The translations under genes and the position numbers were made by a program. The notes below the pieces were generated by a model. It saw only the letters and a list, made by a program, of their open reading frames with translations, had not been told where the DNA came from and did no database searches. A DNA stretch of 64,000 bases from Flavobacterium soyae (lineage in GTDB: Bacteria > Bacteroidota > Bacteroidia > Flavobacteriales > Flavobacteriaceae), in assembly GCF_021245985.1 (NCBI RefSeq), contig NZ_JAJQXA010000006.1, forward strand, positions 124,001 through 188,000, in the 5' to 3' direction. This document shows, in pieces, positions 56,868-64,000 of this stretch (the first letter of the stretch is position 1; each line of letters starts with the position of its first letter).

Positions 56868-58007
56868 TTAGATAATTATTGGTATACGTTTTATGTTGCG
56901 TATCACAACTCTTACCAAAACAAAACCACTTGTAATAATCATTGGCAGTACAATTAAAAAATGTGCTTTATTGATCATAAATAAGCTGTAAACAACCAGA
57001 AATATTAAATGTAAAACAGCAAATCTATAAGTCCATCTTTTGTTCTTTACAATCGAAAAGAAAATCAAAATCAGCAAAAGCGGACTAAACAATAATACAT
57101 TATAATTCATCGCCAGTTCTTGGTGAAAAGAATAAAATCCAACAGAAACAAAAAAGATTCCCATTAAAGACAAAATCAATAAATAGATTTTGTCTACAAT
57201 TTTGTTGTGTACTAAAACTACAAATCCTAAAATAAACAGATAAGTATAAATGTTATTCCACCAAGATGTTGGAGTTTCTTTTTTAAAACTTAAAAGTGTT
57301 TTGCTTTTCCCTGCCAAAAGATGACTCTGAAAAGTGGTTTGATCTAAACTGTTTTTTAGTTCAAAAGGCAGAAAAATTTTAGCTGCTAATTGATCAACTT
57401 TAGTTCCAAAAATAATACTTGTTCCTAATTGATCATAAAAATGTCCTTTAAAATAAGGAAACAGCACAGAGCGGTATGTTTTATCTGTGTCTTCTTTTTT
57501 AACAATTACATTTCCGCCTAAAGTTGAATTGATAACATCAACAACCATCGATGTACAATTCTTATCAATAAACTTATAAGTATAATAGCGTTCATCTGAT
57601 AATAAAACAGCGTTTAGTTTGTCAAAAAGTTTCTGTTTTAGTTGAGGCGAAAGAATCAATTCCTGCTCAAAAACACTTCTTTTTTCATAAGTATAATCAT
57701 TTATAAAATCTGGAAATGAATGCGCAGCTACAAAATACTGCAGGTCGCCTTTCGCAAATTTGGCAACAAAATTTGGCGTTCTAAAATCAAAAGCACCGTA
57801 ATTATAAACGACATCAAGATTGTTTATTGGGTCTGCAACACGAATGGCAGTATGTCCAAAATAAGAATACGTTTCGTTTCCTAATCCGCAGGTAATTACG
57901 CTTATTTTAGCATATTTTGATAATGGTACATTTTGACCAAAACCAATTGTAAAACTTAGTAATAATAGTAAACTAAAAAGTGTTTTTTGTAAAAGGACTT
58001 TTTTCAT
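56868..58007 (-). CDS. DUF4105/Lnb-type membrane protein, likely lipoprotein N-acyltransferase
   Basis: 379 residues. Signal peptide or anchor at 1-24, then a periplasmic DUF4105 domain: ISVITCGLGNETYSYFGHTAIRV with His52, YNYGAFDF and FIDKNCTSMVVDVIN with Cys151, followed by five spans from about 250 on. The domain is the one named Lnb in Bacteroidota, for which lipoprotein N-acylation has been reported; the Cys/His pair agrees with a thiol-acyl mechanism. It is 23 bases after the PorV-like gene in the same direction, so they may share a transcript. The function is by family resemblance. Confidence 0.78.
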   Translation of the reverse strand: MKKVLLQKTLFSLLLLLSFTIGFGQNVPLSKYAKISVITCGLGNETYSYFGHTAIRVADPINNLDVVYNYGAFDFRTPNFVAKFAKGDLQYFVAAHSFPDFINDYTYEKRSVFEQELILSPQLKQKLFDKLNAVLLSDERYYTYKFIDKNCTSMVVDVINSTLGGNVIVKKEDTDKTYRSVLFPYFKGHFYDQLGTSIIFGTKVDQLAAKIFLPFELKNSLDQTTFQSHLLAGKSKTLLSFKKETPTSWWNNIYTYLFILGFVVLVHNKIVDKIYLLILSLMGIFFVSVGFYSFHQELAMNYNVLLFSPLLLILIFFSIVKNKRWTYRFAVLHLIFLVVYSLFMINKAHFLIVLPMIITSGFVLVRVVIRNIKRIPIII

Positions 58008-58030
58008 AATTTAAAATTTTAAGAAGTTTA

Positions 58031-59140
58031 TTATCTAAAAATACCAAGATCAACTTTTATAGAGAAAATATTAGAATACAAAGCCGCACTTTGGTTTCCT
58101 AAATCGGTTAAAGCATAATCAATCTGAATGCCTTTGTATTTAAATCCAAGACCAATATTAGGCTGAAAACTTAATTTTTCGCTATTATCTAACTGCATCA
58201 CATTTTGAAAATTTCCTGCTCCGGCTCTTAAAAAAACAATATCGGTATAACCAAATTCAAAACCAAGCGCAGGATCAATACTTACAACTTTAGACGAAAT
58301 AATATCATTTGTCTGCTCAAAACGCATGTTTAAATTTCCTGCTGCCAATAGGCTGTAATCATCATGGAATTCGAATTTTTTAGAAACTCCCAATTGTGCC
58401 TTTGGCAGCGTAATTTCGGTGCTTTCCGGTAATTCATTATTTTCTCCCGGAATAGCATTGGCGATTTTTTCATATTCCTCCTCATCAATATTCCAAACAT
58501 TGTAAGTTGTCGTAATATCGCGAAGCATCAATCCAAATTTCCAGTCGTTATGCTCAAACTGAAGTCCGACATCAAAACCAAAACCCCATGAATTGGCAAA
58601 TTTACCAATCACTCTTCGGATGATTTTTGCATTTACCCCATATTGAAACCCTTCGACAGGAAGTTTTCTGGCGTATGAAAAAGTAAAACCGTAATCGGCG
58701 GTAGAGAATAAACGAATTCTGTTATAATCAATATTGCCTTGGCTGTCAATTAATTGAGTCGTGTCCATAATATCATCGACTCCAAAACGAATCATCGAAA
58801 TTCCCCAGGCACTTCGATCGTCAATAGGGCTTGCGTAGCCAATAAAATCGTATTGCGCAATATTGGCAAAATAACTGGCGTGCATTAATGAAATCTGATG
58901 GTCTTCGAGATGCGTTAAACCAGCCGGATTCCAGTAAACAGCATTTACATCATTTGTTGAAGCTGTCACGGCACTCGACATTCCTAACGCAGCGGCATCA
59001 ACGCCAATATTCATAAACTCATTCGAATATTTTCGAACAGTTTGAGCATATTGCGAAGTAAAACTCCAAAATAATAAAAACGCAGAAAGTTTTTTCAAAA
59101 GCTGTTTTTTTGCAGACTGATGCCTGTTTTTAATTTCCAT
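58031..59140 (-). CDS. PorV/PorQ-like outer-membrane protein
   Basis: About 369 residues from the ATG at 59140; a TTG one codon upstream is possible. Signal peptide with a long basic n-region (to QYAQ), then YSNEFMNIGVDAAALGMSSAV, NDVNAVYWNPAGLTHLED and ISLMHASYFANIAQYDFIGYA, the start of the PorV/OmpP1-FadL-like beta barrels linked to type IX secretion. The rest is alternating beta strands to the C-terminal aromatic-rich FSIKVDLGIF. Paralogue of PorV proper rather than PorV itself is likely, since no other T9SS gene is near. Upstream gap is shared with pssA. Confidence 0.82.
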   Translation of the reverse strand: MEIKNRHQSAKKQLLKKLSAFLLFWSFTSQYAQTVRKYSNEFMNIGVDAAALGMSSAVTASTNDVNAVYWNPAGLTHLEDHQISLMHASYFANIAQYDFIGYASPIDDRSAWGISMIRFGVDDIMDTTQLIDSQGNIDYNRIRLFSTADYGFTFSYARKLPVEGFQYGVNAKIIRRVIGKFANSWGFGFDVGLQFEHNDWKFGLMLRDITTTYNVWNIDEEEYEKIANAIPGENNELPESTEITLPKAQLGVSKKFEFHDDYSLLAAGNLNMRFEQTNDIISSKVVSIDPALGFEFGYTDIVFLRAGAGNFQNVMQLDNSEKLSFQPNIGLGFKYKGIQIDYALTDLGNQSAALYSNIFSIKVDLGIFR

Positions 59141-59253
59141 CAAAAATATAATATTTTACCCATCTAATTTCTTCCTTTTTAGAAATATTGTGAAAGTTAG
59201 AATTTCAAATAAAAAACAATTGCGAAAACACGTTTTTCATGTGCATATTATGC

Positions 59254-59261
59254 TAAATTTG
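59254..59261 (+). promoter_or_regulatory. Possible -7 promoter box before pssA
   Basis: TAAATTTG is a full match to TAnnTTTG, 30 bases ahead of the pssA start in the 150-base divergent gap (59141-59290). The TTG candidate at 59220-59222 is too far (31 bases), so the -33 part is not clear. Confidence 0.5.
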
Positions 59262-59290
59262 TTCTCCAAGATTATCAAAATTTATAAAAC

Positions 59291-60004
59291 ATGAATATTA
59301 AAAAGCACATTCCGAATTTAATTACATTAATTAATCTTTTTTGTGGCTGCATTGCAATAGTTTTTATTTCTCAGGCCAATTACGAAATGGCTTTTTACAT
59401 GGTTTGTTTAGGGATCTTTTTTGATTTTTTTGATGGTTTTTTCGCCAGATTATTCAAAGTTTCAAGTCCGCTTGGTCTGCAGTTAGATTCATTGGCAGAT
59501 ATGGTAACCAGCGGAGTTGCTCCGGGTTACGTTATGTACAGTTTGTTTACAAACAGCGCACACGAATTAGGAACAAATGCTTTTATTCCGTTTTTAGGAT
59601 TTATCGTGACTTTAGGTTCTTGTTATCGTTTAGCCAATTTTAATATTGATACACGTCAGACAGATTCATTTATAGGACTGCCAACTCCGGCAAATTCTCT
59701 TTTTATTTTAAGCCTTCCGTTAGTTTTAAAATTTTCAGATTCCTTATTATTGCTTGAAATCCTGACAAACCAATGGATTCTTTTAGTAATCACTTTATGC
59801 AGTGCTTATATTTTGAATGCCGAAATTCCATTGTTTGCTTTAAAAGTGAAGAAGTTTAATTTGAAAGATAATGCTTTGCAGATCGTATTTCTTTTGATTT
59901 CTTTCGCTTTACTTCTGTTGTTTCATTTTGGAGCCGTTCCGTTAATCATCATTTTTTACGTGTTGTTATCAATTGTAAATAATTTGTTTTTGAAAAAAAA
60001 GTAG
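59291..60004 (+). CDS. pssA: CDP-diacylglycerol-serine O-phosphatidyltransferase
   Basis: 237 residues, seven to eight spans. The CDP-alcohol phosphotransferase signature is complete: DG at 48-49, AR at 52-53, G62, D66 and D70. The N-terminus IPNLITLINLFCGCIAIVF is typical of bacterial type II PssA. It makes phosphatidylserine for phosphatidylethanolamine synthesis in the inner membrane. The gene has a promoter-like box upstream and is followed by the lysozyme-like gene after 10 bases. Confidence 0.94.
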   Translation: MNIKKHIPNLITLINLFCGCIAIVFISQANYEMAFYMVCLGIFFDFFDGFFARLFKVSSPLGLQLDSLADMVTSGVAPGYVMYSLFTNSAHELGTNAFIPFLGFIVTLGSCYRLANFNIDTRQTDSFIGLPTPANSLFILSLPLVLKFSDSLLLLEILTNQWILLVITLCSAYILNAEIPLFALKVKKFNLKDNALQIVFLLISFALLLLFHFGAVPLIIIFYVLLSIVNNLFLKKK

Positions 60005-60014
60005 TTTTATTCGA

Positions 60015-60869
60015 ATGGCAAGAAAAACGACTTATCGTAAAACATATTCAAGAAAACCCGCAGGAAGATCATTTCTAAGCAGGCTTTTTCGATCTCTTTT
60101 ATTAATTTTCTTTGCGCTTCTTTTTATTGGAATTATTTATCACTATCGAAAAGGACTAGCTTATTATTTAGGATTTAAATCAGAAAAAGTTTTAGATGAA
60201 GATGAGGTAGACAAACATCTTTCTGATGTGAGGAATATTCGCGTTCTCGAAAATCATAAAGGAAAAGTTGTTGGAATTGATGTATCTGAATTTCAAGGAA
60301 AAGTCGATTGGGATGAAGTTGAAATTCTGGACGAAAAATATCCCGTACAATTTGTTTTCATTCGTGCAACTGCCGGCAACGATCGCGTTGATGGTCAGTT
60401 TAAGAAAAACTGGGAAGGTGCCAAAGAAAATAAAATAATACGCGGCGCTTATCATTATTATCGTCCAAACGAAAACTCAATAGAGCAGGCCAATCTTTTT
60501 ATTAAAACCGTAAAATTGCAAAAAGGCGATCTGCCTCCTGTTTTAGATATTGAGAAATTACCAAAAAATCAATCTCTGGATAGTTTAAAAAAAGGTTTAA
60601 AGCGTTGGTTAACTAAAGTTGAAAAACACTATCAGGTACGCCCGATAATTTATTCAGGAGAAAGATATTATTCAGATTTCTTAAAAGAAGAATTTGGAGA
60701 ATATTTGTTTTGGATTGCCAACTATAATTTCTACCGGGAAAAAATTGAAGACGACTGGCTGTTTTGGCAGTTTACAGAAAAAGCTTCTCTGCCGGGAATC
60801 GAACATCGTGTTGATGTTAATATTTACAATGGCGATATAGAACAGCTGCAGTTTATTACGGTTGAATAA
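60015..60869 (+). CDS. GH25 family lysozyme, membrane anchored
   Basis: 284 residues. A basic cytosolic tail and one span at about 24-44 precede the GH25 domain: VVGIDVSEFQGKVDWDEV (Asp89), FVFIRATAGNDRVDGQF, GAYHYYRPNENSIEQA, PPVLDIEKLP (Asp178, Glu180), RPIIYSGERYY and LFWQFTEK. It cleaves the MurNAc-GlcNAc bond of peptidoglycan. Lies 10 bases after pssA. The role (remodelling versus other) is not clear. Confidence 0.92.
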   Translation: MARKTTYRKTYSRKPAGRSFLSRLFRSLLLIFFALLFIGIIYHYRKGLAYYLGFKSEKVLDEDEVDKHLSDVRNIRVLENHKGKVVGIDVSEFQGKVDWDEVEILDEKYPVQFVFIRATAGNDRVDGQFKKNWEGAKENKIIRGAYHYYRPNENSIEQANLFIKTVKLQKGDLPPVLDIEKLPKNQSLDSLKKGLKRWLTKVEKHYQVRPIIYSGERYYSDFLKEEFGEYLFWIANYNFYREKIEDDWLFWQFTEKASLPGIEHRVDVNIYNGDIEQLQFITVE

Positions 60870-60874
60870 GTTTG

Positions 60875-60897
60875 CAGTCGCAGTGGCAGTTTTCAGT
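60875..60897. repeat. Short CAGT-rich repeat after the lysozyme gene
   Basis: Four CAGT units start at 60875, 60881, 60887 and 60894, spaced 6-7 bases, directly after the stop at 60869 and before the convergent DUF5808 gene. Too short to be assigned; it looks like a degenerate intergenic repeat of the kind scattered in Flavobacterium genomes. Confidence 0.45.
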
Positions 60898-60937
60898 TTG
60901 CCGAGAATGAAAATTGAGATTGAATACTTTTTAATGC

Positions 60938-61162
60938 TTATTTTGAAAATAAAAGCGCTAGTGGAATTAAGGCAATAAAAGCTAGAAAAATTAAAACTGA
61001 ATAAGGATTCGCAAAATTTACCGTATATCCCATCCATTGAATTCTTTTTGGCGGAAGCAATCGTTTGTCTTTAGGGTTATAGTAAAAACAGAACAAATAC
61101 CAATTGTTTGGATCTTTGTGCCAATTGTCGTAATCTTCCTGAGTTGGTTTTTCTGAATTCAT
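60938..61162 (-). CDS. Small membrane protein, DUF5808
   Basis: 74 residues. WHKDPNNWYLFCFYYNPKDKR and LLPPKRIQWMGYTVNFANP are the DUF5808 pattern (NW...YYNP.D.R...PKR..G.T.NFA), and a single span ends the protein (SVLIFLAFIALIPLALLF). No function is known to me. It is flanked on both sides by small intergenic repeats and faces the lysozyme gene tail to tail; lptB lies upstream on the same strand after 65 bases. Confidence 0.8.
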   Translation of the reverse strand: MNSEKPTQEDYDNWHKDPNNWYLFCFYYNPKDKRLLPPKRIQWMGYTVNFANPYSVLIFLAFIALIPLALLFSK

Positions 61163-61178
61163 CGTATTTTAGATTAGT

Positions 61179-61229
61179 GATCAGTGTTCTAGTGTTCAGT
61201 CAAAAAACTGAACACTGACCACTTTTTTT
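61179..61229. repeat. Hairpin-forming repeat with T7 between DUF5808 gene and lptB
   Basis: AGTGTTCAGT (61191-61200) and ACTGAACACT (61207-61216) form a perfect 10-base-pair stem with loop CAAAAA; GATCAGTGTTC at 61179 is a further near copy and can pair with 61210-61220. T7 follows at 61223-61229 on the + strand, touching the lptB stop. It could act as a terminator on the + strand, yet no + gene reads into it, so a repeat or processed hairpin is as likely. Confidence 0.5.
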
Positions 61230-61968
61230 AAAACTCCAATTTCTTTTTACGAAGTTCGAAGTTTTGCCCAAGATAAACACGGCGAACCATTTCATCTTCT
61301 ACCAATTCTTCCGGAACTCCGGCTTTCAGGATTCCTCCTTCAAACATTAAATATGTTTTATCTGTAATCGCTAAAGTTTCCTGAACGTTGTGATCTGTAA
61401 TCAGGATTCCGATATTTTTGTTTTTTAACTGCGCTACAATTCTTTGAATATCTTCAACCGCAACCGGGTCAACTCCGGCGAAAGGCTCATCCAATAAAAT
61501 AAATTTTGGATCTGTTGCTAACGCACGTGCGATCTCTGTACGACGACGTTCTCCTCCAGAAAGTAAATCCCCGCGGTTGGTTCGAATATGTTCTAAGCTG
61601 AATTCTTCAATCAAACTTTCCATTTTGGCAATCTGCTCTTCTTTAGAAAGTTTAGTTAATTGTAAAACGCTTAAAATGTTATCTTCAATACTCAATTTTC
61701 TAAAAACAGAAGCTTCCTGTGCCAAATAACCAATTCCTTGCTGTGCACGTTTGTACATAGGATAATCAGTAATATTTAAATCGTCAAGATAGATGTTTCC
61801 TGAATTTGGTTTTACCAATCCTACGATCATGTAAAACGAAGTCGTTTTTCCGGCACCATTTGGTCCCAAAAGCCCAACGATTTCTCCTTGGTTTACTTCA
61901 ACAGAAATTCCTTTTACAACACTTCGGCCTTTGTAGGTTTTGATTAAATTATCGGCTCTTAGCTTCAT
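61228..61968 (-). CDS. lptB: LPS export ABC transporter ATPase
   Basis: 246 residues, usual size. LRADNLIKTYKGRSVVKGIS, Walker A GPNGAGKT at 35-42, LAQEASVFRKLSIEDNIL, the signature LLSGGERRRTEIARAL near 135-150, Walker B ILLDEPFAGVDP and the switch ITDHNVQETLAI, a form characteristic of LptB. It drives extraction of LPS from the inner membrane together with LptFG. It lies in the tatC-kdsD group, separated by a 141-base gap with repeats. Confidence 0.95.
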   Translation of the reverse strand: MKLRADNLIKTYKGRSVVKGISVEVNQGEIVGLLGPNGAGKTTSFYMIVGLVKPNSGNIYLDDLNITDYPMYKRAQQGIGYLAQEASVFRKLSIEDNILSVLQLTKLSKEEQIAKMESLIEEFSLEHIRTNRGDLLSGGERRRTEIARALATDPKFILLDEPFAGVDPVAVEDIQRIVAQLKNKNIGILITDHNVQETLAITDKTYLMFEGGILKAGVPEELVEDEMVRRVYLGQNFELRKKKLEF

Positions 61969-61975
61969 TTTTTTT

Positions 61976-62111
61976 AATTAGATAATGTGTCAATTTGATA
62001 ATGAGATAATTGTATCTCCAATGGGCAAAATAAATGAAAATAAATCAATAGAATAAACGAATTAACATATTGTCAAGAAATTATCTAATTGACTAATTAT
62101 CAAATTATCTT
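61976..62111. repeat. Imperfect inverted repeat of GATAAT units before lptB
   Basis: The gap between lptB and the CMD gene has arms at about 61976-62011 and 62078-62111. The left arm contains TAGATAAT, TTTGATAAT and GAGATAAT; the right arm, on the other strand, reads AGATAATTTGATAATTAG and so on. About 25 of 33 positions agree when one arm is inverted. Between them is an AT-rich spacer of some 65 bases. It resembles a small non-coding dispersed element; nothing else is seen in the gap. Confidence 0.5.
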
Positions 62112-62460
62112 ATTTGCCTTGTTCTTCGAGAGCTTCCCAGAATTCGTAAGCTCTTCTTAAATGCGGAATTACGATTGTTCCTCCAACAAGGGTTGCGATT
62201 CCCATTGCTTCCATCATTTCTTCTTTAGAAACACCTTCTTTATAGCTCGTTTCTAAATGGTATTTTACACAGTCATCACAACGCAAAACAGCCGATGCAA
62301 CTAAACCTAAAAGTTCTTTTGTTTTTACATCAAGAGTTCCCTCTGCATAAGCATTGGTGTCAAGGTTAAAAATTCGCTTTACAATTTTGTTGTTGTCAGC
62401 GAGTAATTTTTCGTTCATTTTAGAACGATAGTCGTTAAAATCTTGAATTAAATCAGACAT
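62110..62460 (-). CDS. Carboxymuconolactone decarboxylase family protein
   Basis: 116 residues, the length of single-domain AhpD-like proteins. RCDDCVKYHLETSYKEG holds the CxxC pair (Cys61, Cys64) and His68, followed by MMEAMGIATLVGGTIVIPHLRRA. Members act as decarboxylases or as peroxidase/thiol-redox proteins; the CxxC..H arrangement supports redox activity. It overlaps tatC by 8 bases, so the two are translated together; the link in function is unknown. Confidence 0.88.
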   Translation of the reverse strand: MSDLIQDFNDYRSKMNEKLLADNNKIVKRIFNLDTNAYAEGTLDVKTKELLGLVASAVLRCDDCVKYHLETSYKEGVSKEEMMEAMGIATLVGGTIVIPHLRRAYEFWEALEEQGK

Positions 62461-63268
62461 TTTCTTTCAATTTATTTTTATAAACAATCCTTGAAATCAG
62501 GATACTTACTTCGTAAATAATTAGCATTGGGATTGCTACAATAGTCTGGCTCACAACATCCGGCGGAGTCACAATTGCAGCAATAATCAGAATAATTATA
62601 ACAGCGTATTTCCAATATTTTCTTAAAAAATCAGGCGTTACCAATCCTAATTTAGTTAAGAAATAAATAATAATAGGCAGTTCAAAAAACAAGCCGCTGG
62701 CCAGAACACTCGTTTTTACCATTCCCATATAAGACTCTATAGTAAATTGGTTTACAACAACATCACTTATAGAGAAAGTAGCAACGAAATTTACCGACAT
62801 TGGTATTACTACATAATAACCAAAAATTACCCCTAAAAAGAAAAGCAGTGAAGAAGTGAAGATAAAAATTTTAGCATGTTTTCTTTCTTTCTCATAAAGC
62901 GCCGGGCTGATAAATTTCCAAAGTTCCCATAAAATATAAGGGAAGCTTAGTATGAAACCTGCTAAAAGACACATCCAGACAAATATATTTACCTGTCCTT
63001 CCATTTCAGTGTTTTGAATAATGAAATTTAGTTCAGTAATACAAATGCTGTCTGCAAAACCTAATTGATGTGATAAGTCGCAAAACCACACATAAGTAAA
63101 AAAACTAGGTCTGGTTGGACCTAAAATGATTACATCAAATAAGTAATCACTAACAAAATAAGTAACAAATGCCATAATGCATATTGCAATTGTACTTCTA
63201 ACTAATAACCATCTTAATTCTTCAAGATGGTCTAAAAATGACATCTCGCCAAGGTTTTTCTTTGCCAT
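62453..63268 (-). CDS. tatC: Twin-arginine translocase subunit TatC
   Basis: 271 residues with six spans. The N-terminal MSFLDHLEELRWLLVRS motif is the TatC hallmark; FILSFPYILWELWKFISPAL with Pro and Glu, FGYYVVIPMSVNFVATF, FELPIIIYFLTKLGLVTP and the last spans follow. An insertion of about 40 residues (LGPTRPSFFTYVWFCDLSHQ to NTEMEGQVN) in the first periplasmic loop is seen in Bacteroidota. It forms the receptor for Tat substrates. Overlaps kdsD by one base and the CMD gene by 8 bases. Confidence 0.95.
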   Translation of the reverse strand: MAKKNLGEMSFLDHLEELRWLLVRSTIAICIMAFVTYFVSDYLFDVIILGPTRPSFFTYVWFCDLSHQLGFADSICITELNFIIQNTEMEGQVNIFVWMCLLAGFILSFPYILWELWKFISPALYEKERKHAKIFIFTSSLLFFLGVIFGYYVVIPMSVNFVATFSISDVVVNQFTIESYMGMVKTSVLASGLFFELPIIIYFLTKLGLVTPDFLRKYWKYAVIIILIIAAIVTPPDVVSQTIVAIPMLIIYEVSILISRIVYKNKLKENV

Positions 63269-64000
63269 TATACGATTCCTTCTTTTAAAATGTCATGTAA
63301 ATGTAATACTCCTTTGTACTCGCCGTTGTCAGCTACGATAAGCTGTGTAATAGAAAAATCTTCTAAAATATTTAAAGCATCAACTGCCATAGTTTCCGAA
63401 GATACTAATTTAGGATTTTTGGACATAATATCTTTAGCTGTTAAATCTGCAATAGTATCACGGTCGTTTAACATTCTTCTAATGTCACCATCCGTAATAA
63501 TTCCAACAATTTTATTATCTTCAATAACAGCAGTAACGCCAAGTCTTTTTTCAGAAATTTCGAAGATCGCTTTTTTGATAGAAGTATCTGGAGTTACGGC
63601 TGGTTTCAATGAATGCTCGATCATATCTTTTACACGAAGCAAAAGTTTTTTTCCTAAAGCACCACCCGGATGATAAACTGCAAAATCCTCTGGTTTAAAA
63701 TCGCGCATTTCCATTAAGCAAACTGCAAGAGCATCGCCCATAACAAGCTGTGCTGTTGTACTGTTTGTTGGGGCTAAATTTATAGGGCAGGCTTCGGTAT
63801 CAACCGTAGTGTTTAAAACAAAATCAGAGCCTTTTGCCAGGAATGAAGTTACATTTCCGGTAATAGCAATTAAGGTATTCCCAAAGCGTTTTAATAACGG
63901 AACCAAAACTTTAATTTCAGGACTATTACCGCTTTTTGAAATACATATAATGATATCGTCATTTTGTATCATTCCTAAATCACCGTGAATTGCTTCTGCA
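63268..64000 (-). CDS. kdsD: Arabinose-5-phosphate isomerase, C-terminal part (KdsD/KpsF)
   Basis: The N-terminal part is beyond the window; about 244 residues are visible. The fragment starts in the SIS domain (AEAIHGDLG, CISKSGNSPEIKVLVPLL, VDTEACPINLAPTNSTTAQLV) and continues into two CBS domains (MIEHSLKPAVTPDTS, VGIITDGDIRRML, MSKNPKLVSSE). It makes arabinose-5-phosphate for Kdo, needed for the LPS inner core, which links it to lptB downstream. First gene of a run kdsD-tatC-CMD with overlapping ends. Confidence 0.93.
   Translation of the reverse strand, partial: AEAIHGDLGMIQNDDIIICISKSGNSPEIKVLVPLLKRFGNTLIAITGNVTSFLAKGSDFVLNTTVDTEACPINLAPTNSTTAQLVMGDALAVCLMEMRDFKPEDFAVYHPGGALGKKLLLRVKDMIEHSLKPAVTPDTSIKKAIFEISEKRLGVTAVIEDNKIVGIITDGDIRRMLNDRDTIADLTAKDIMSKNPKLVSSETMAVDALNILEDFSITQLIVADNGEYKGVLHLHDILKEGIV

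Noticed and set aside
59141..59148. Minus-strand match to TAnnTTTG (CAAAAATA) at the start of the PorV-like gene
   Set aside because: It would put the transcription start inside the coding region, after the only plausible start codon.

Overview
The window is a stretch of a Flavobacterium-like (Bacteroidota) chromosome. It is AT-rich. The best promoter-like boxes fit the Bacteroidota -7 motif TAnnTTTG, Shine-Dalgarno sequences are essentially absent, and several genes appear to start at TTG. The conserved flank carries genes typical of the phylum: a PorV/PorQ-like outer-membrane protein, a DUF4105/Lnb-type protein, a DUF5808 protein, and a kdsD-tatC-CMD-lptB run. No tRNA, rRNA, CRISPR array, insertion sequence, integrase or origin was seen. 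No stretch longer than 300 bases lacks a gene; the largest gap is about 200 bases (27652-27852).

From 1 to 56866 everything is on the + strand and forms one very large surface-polysaccharide locus. Block A (1-25600) makes and assembles a Wzy-type polymer: a nucleotide-sugar dehydrogenase (cut by the window edge), ManC, RfbB, an outer-membrane SLBB export protein, a Wzz-like protein, a three-gene ulosonic-acid module (SpsF-like, NeuB-like, KdsC-like), a sialidase-like lipoprotein, an orphan GT-B-like protein, Wzx, acetyltransferases, glycosyltransferases, Wzy, a frameshifted epimerase, a WreQ/WbpV-like reductase with a WbpL/WecA-like initiating transferase, a cupin epimerase, a PLP aminotransferase and RfbC-RfbD-RfbA. 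A CapD/WbpM-type 4,6-dehydratase (25684-27651) follows and ends at a clear intrinsic terminator (27707-27733).

Block B (27853-40536) is an ABC-transporter-dependent system. Wzm and a Wzt with a C-terminal extension are followed by nine GT-A-type glycosyltransferases, one GT-B protein inserted among them, and a closing GT4 enzyme. Block C (40536-56866) holds two OafA-type acyltransferases, a complete NeuA/NeuB/NeuC set resembling the meningococcal Neu5Ac pathway, an MBOAT/SGNH O-acylation pair, another orphan GT-B-like protein, three GT4 enzymes, a serine-acetyltransferase-like protein, a methyltransferase, an O-antigen ligase/polymerase-like protein and a WcaJ-type initiating transferase.

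From 56868 the chromosome returns to housekeeping genes of mixed orientation: Lnb-like and PorV-like (-), PssA and a GH25 lysozyme (+), then DUF5808, LptB, a carboxymuconolactone-decarboxylase-family protein, TatC and KdsD (-, cut by the window edge).

The main points of interest are: Wzy- and ABC-type export machineries in one locus; two different ulosonic-acid modules, each near an unassigned GT-B-like protein of nearly equal length (456 and 458 residues); a sialidase-like lipoprotein placed directly after one module; and an epimerase broken by one extra T in a T7 run.
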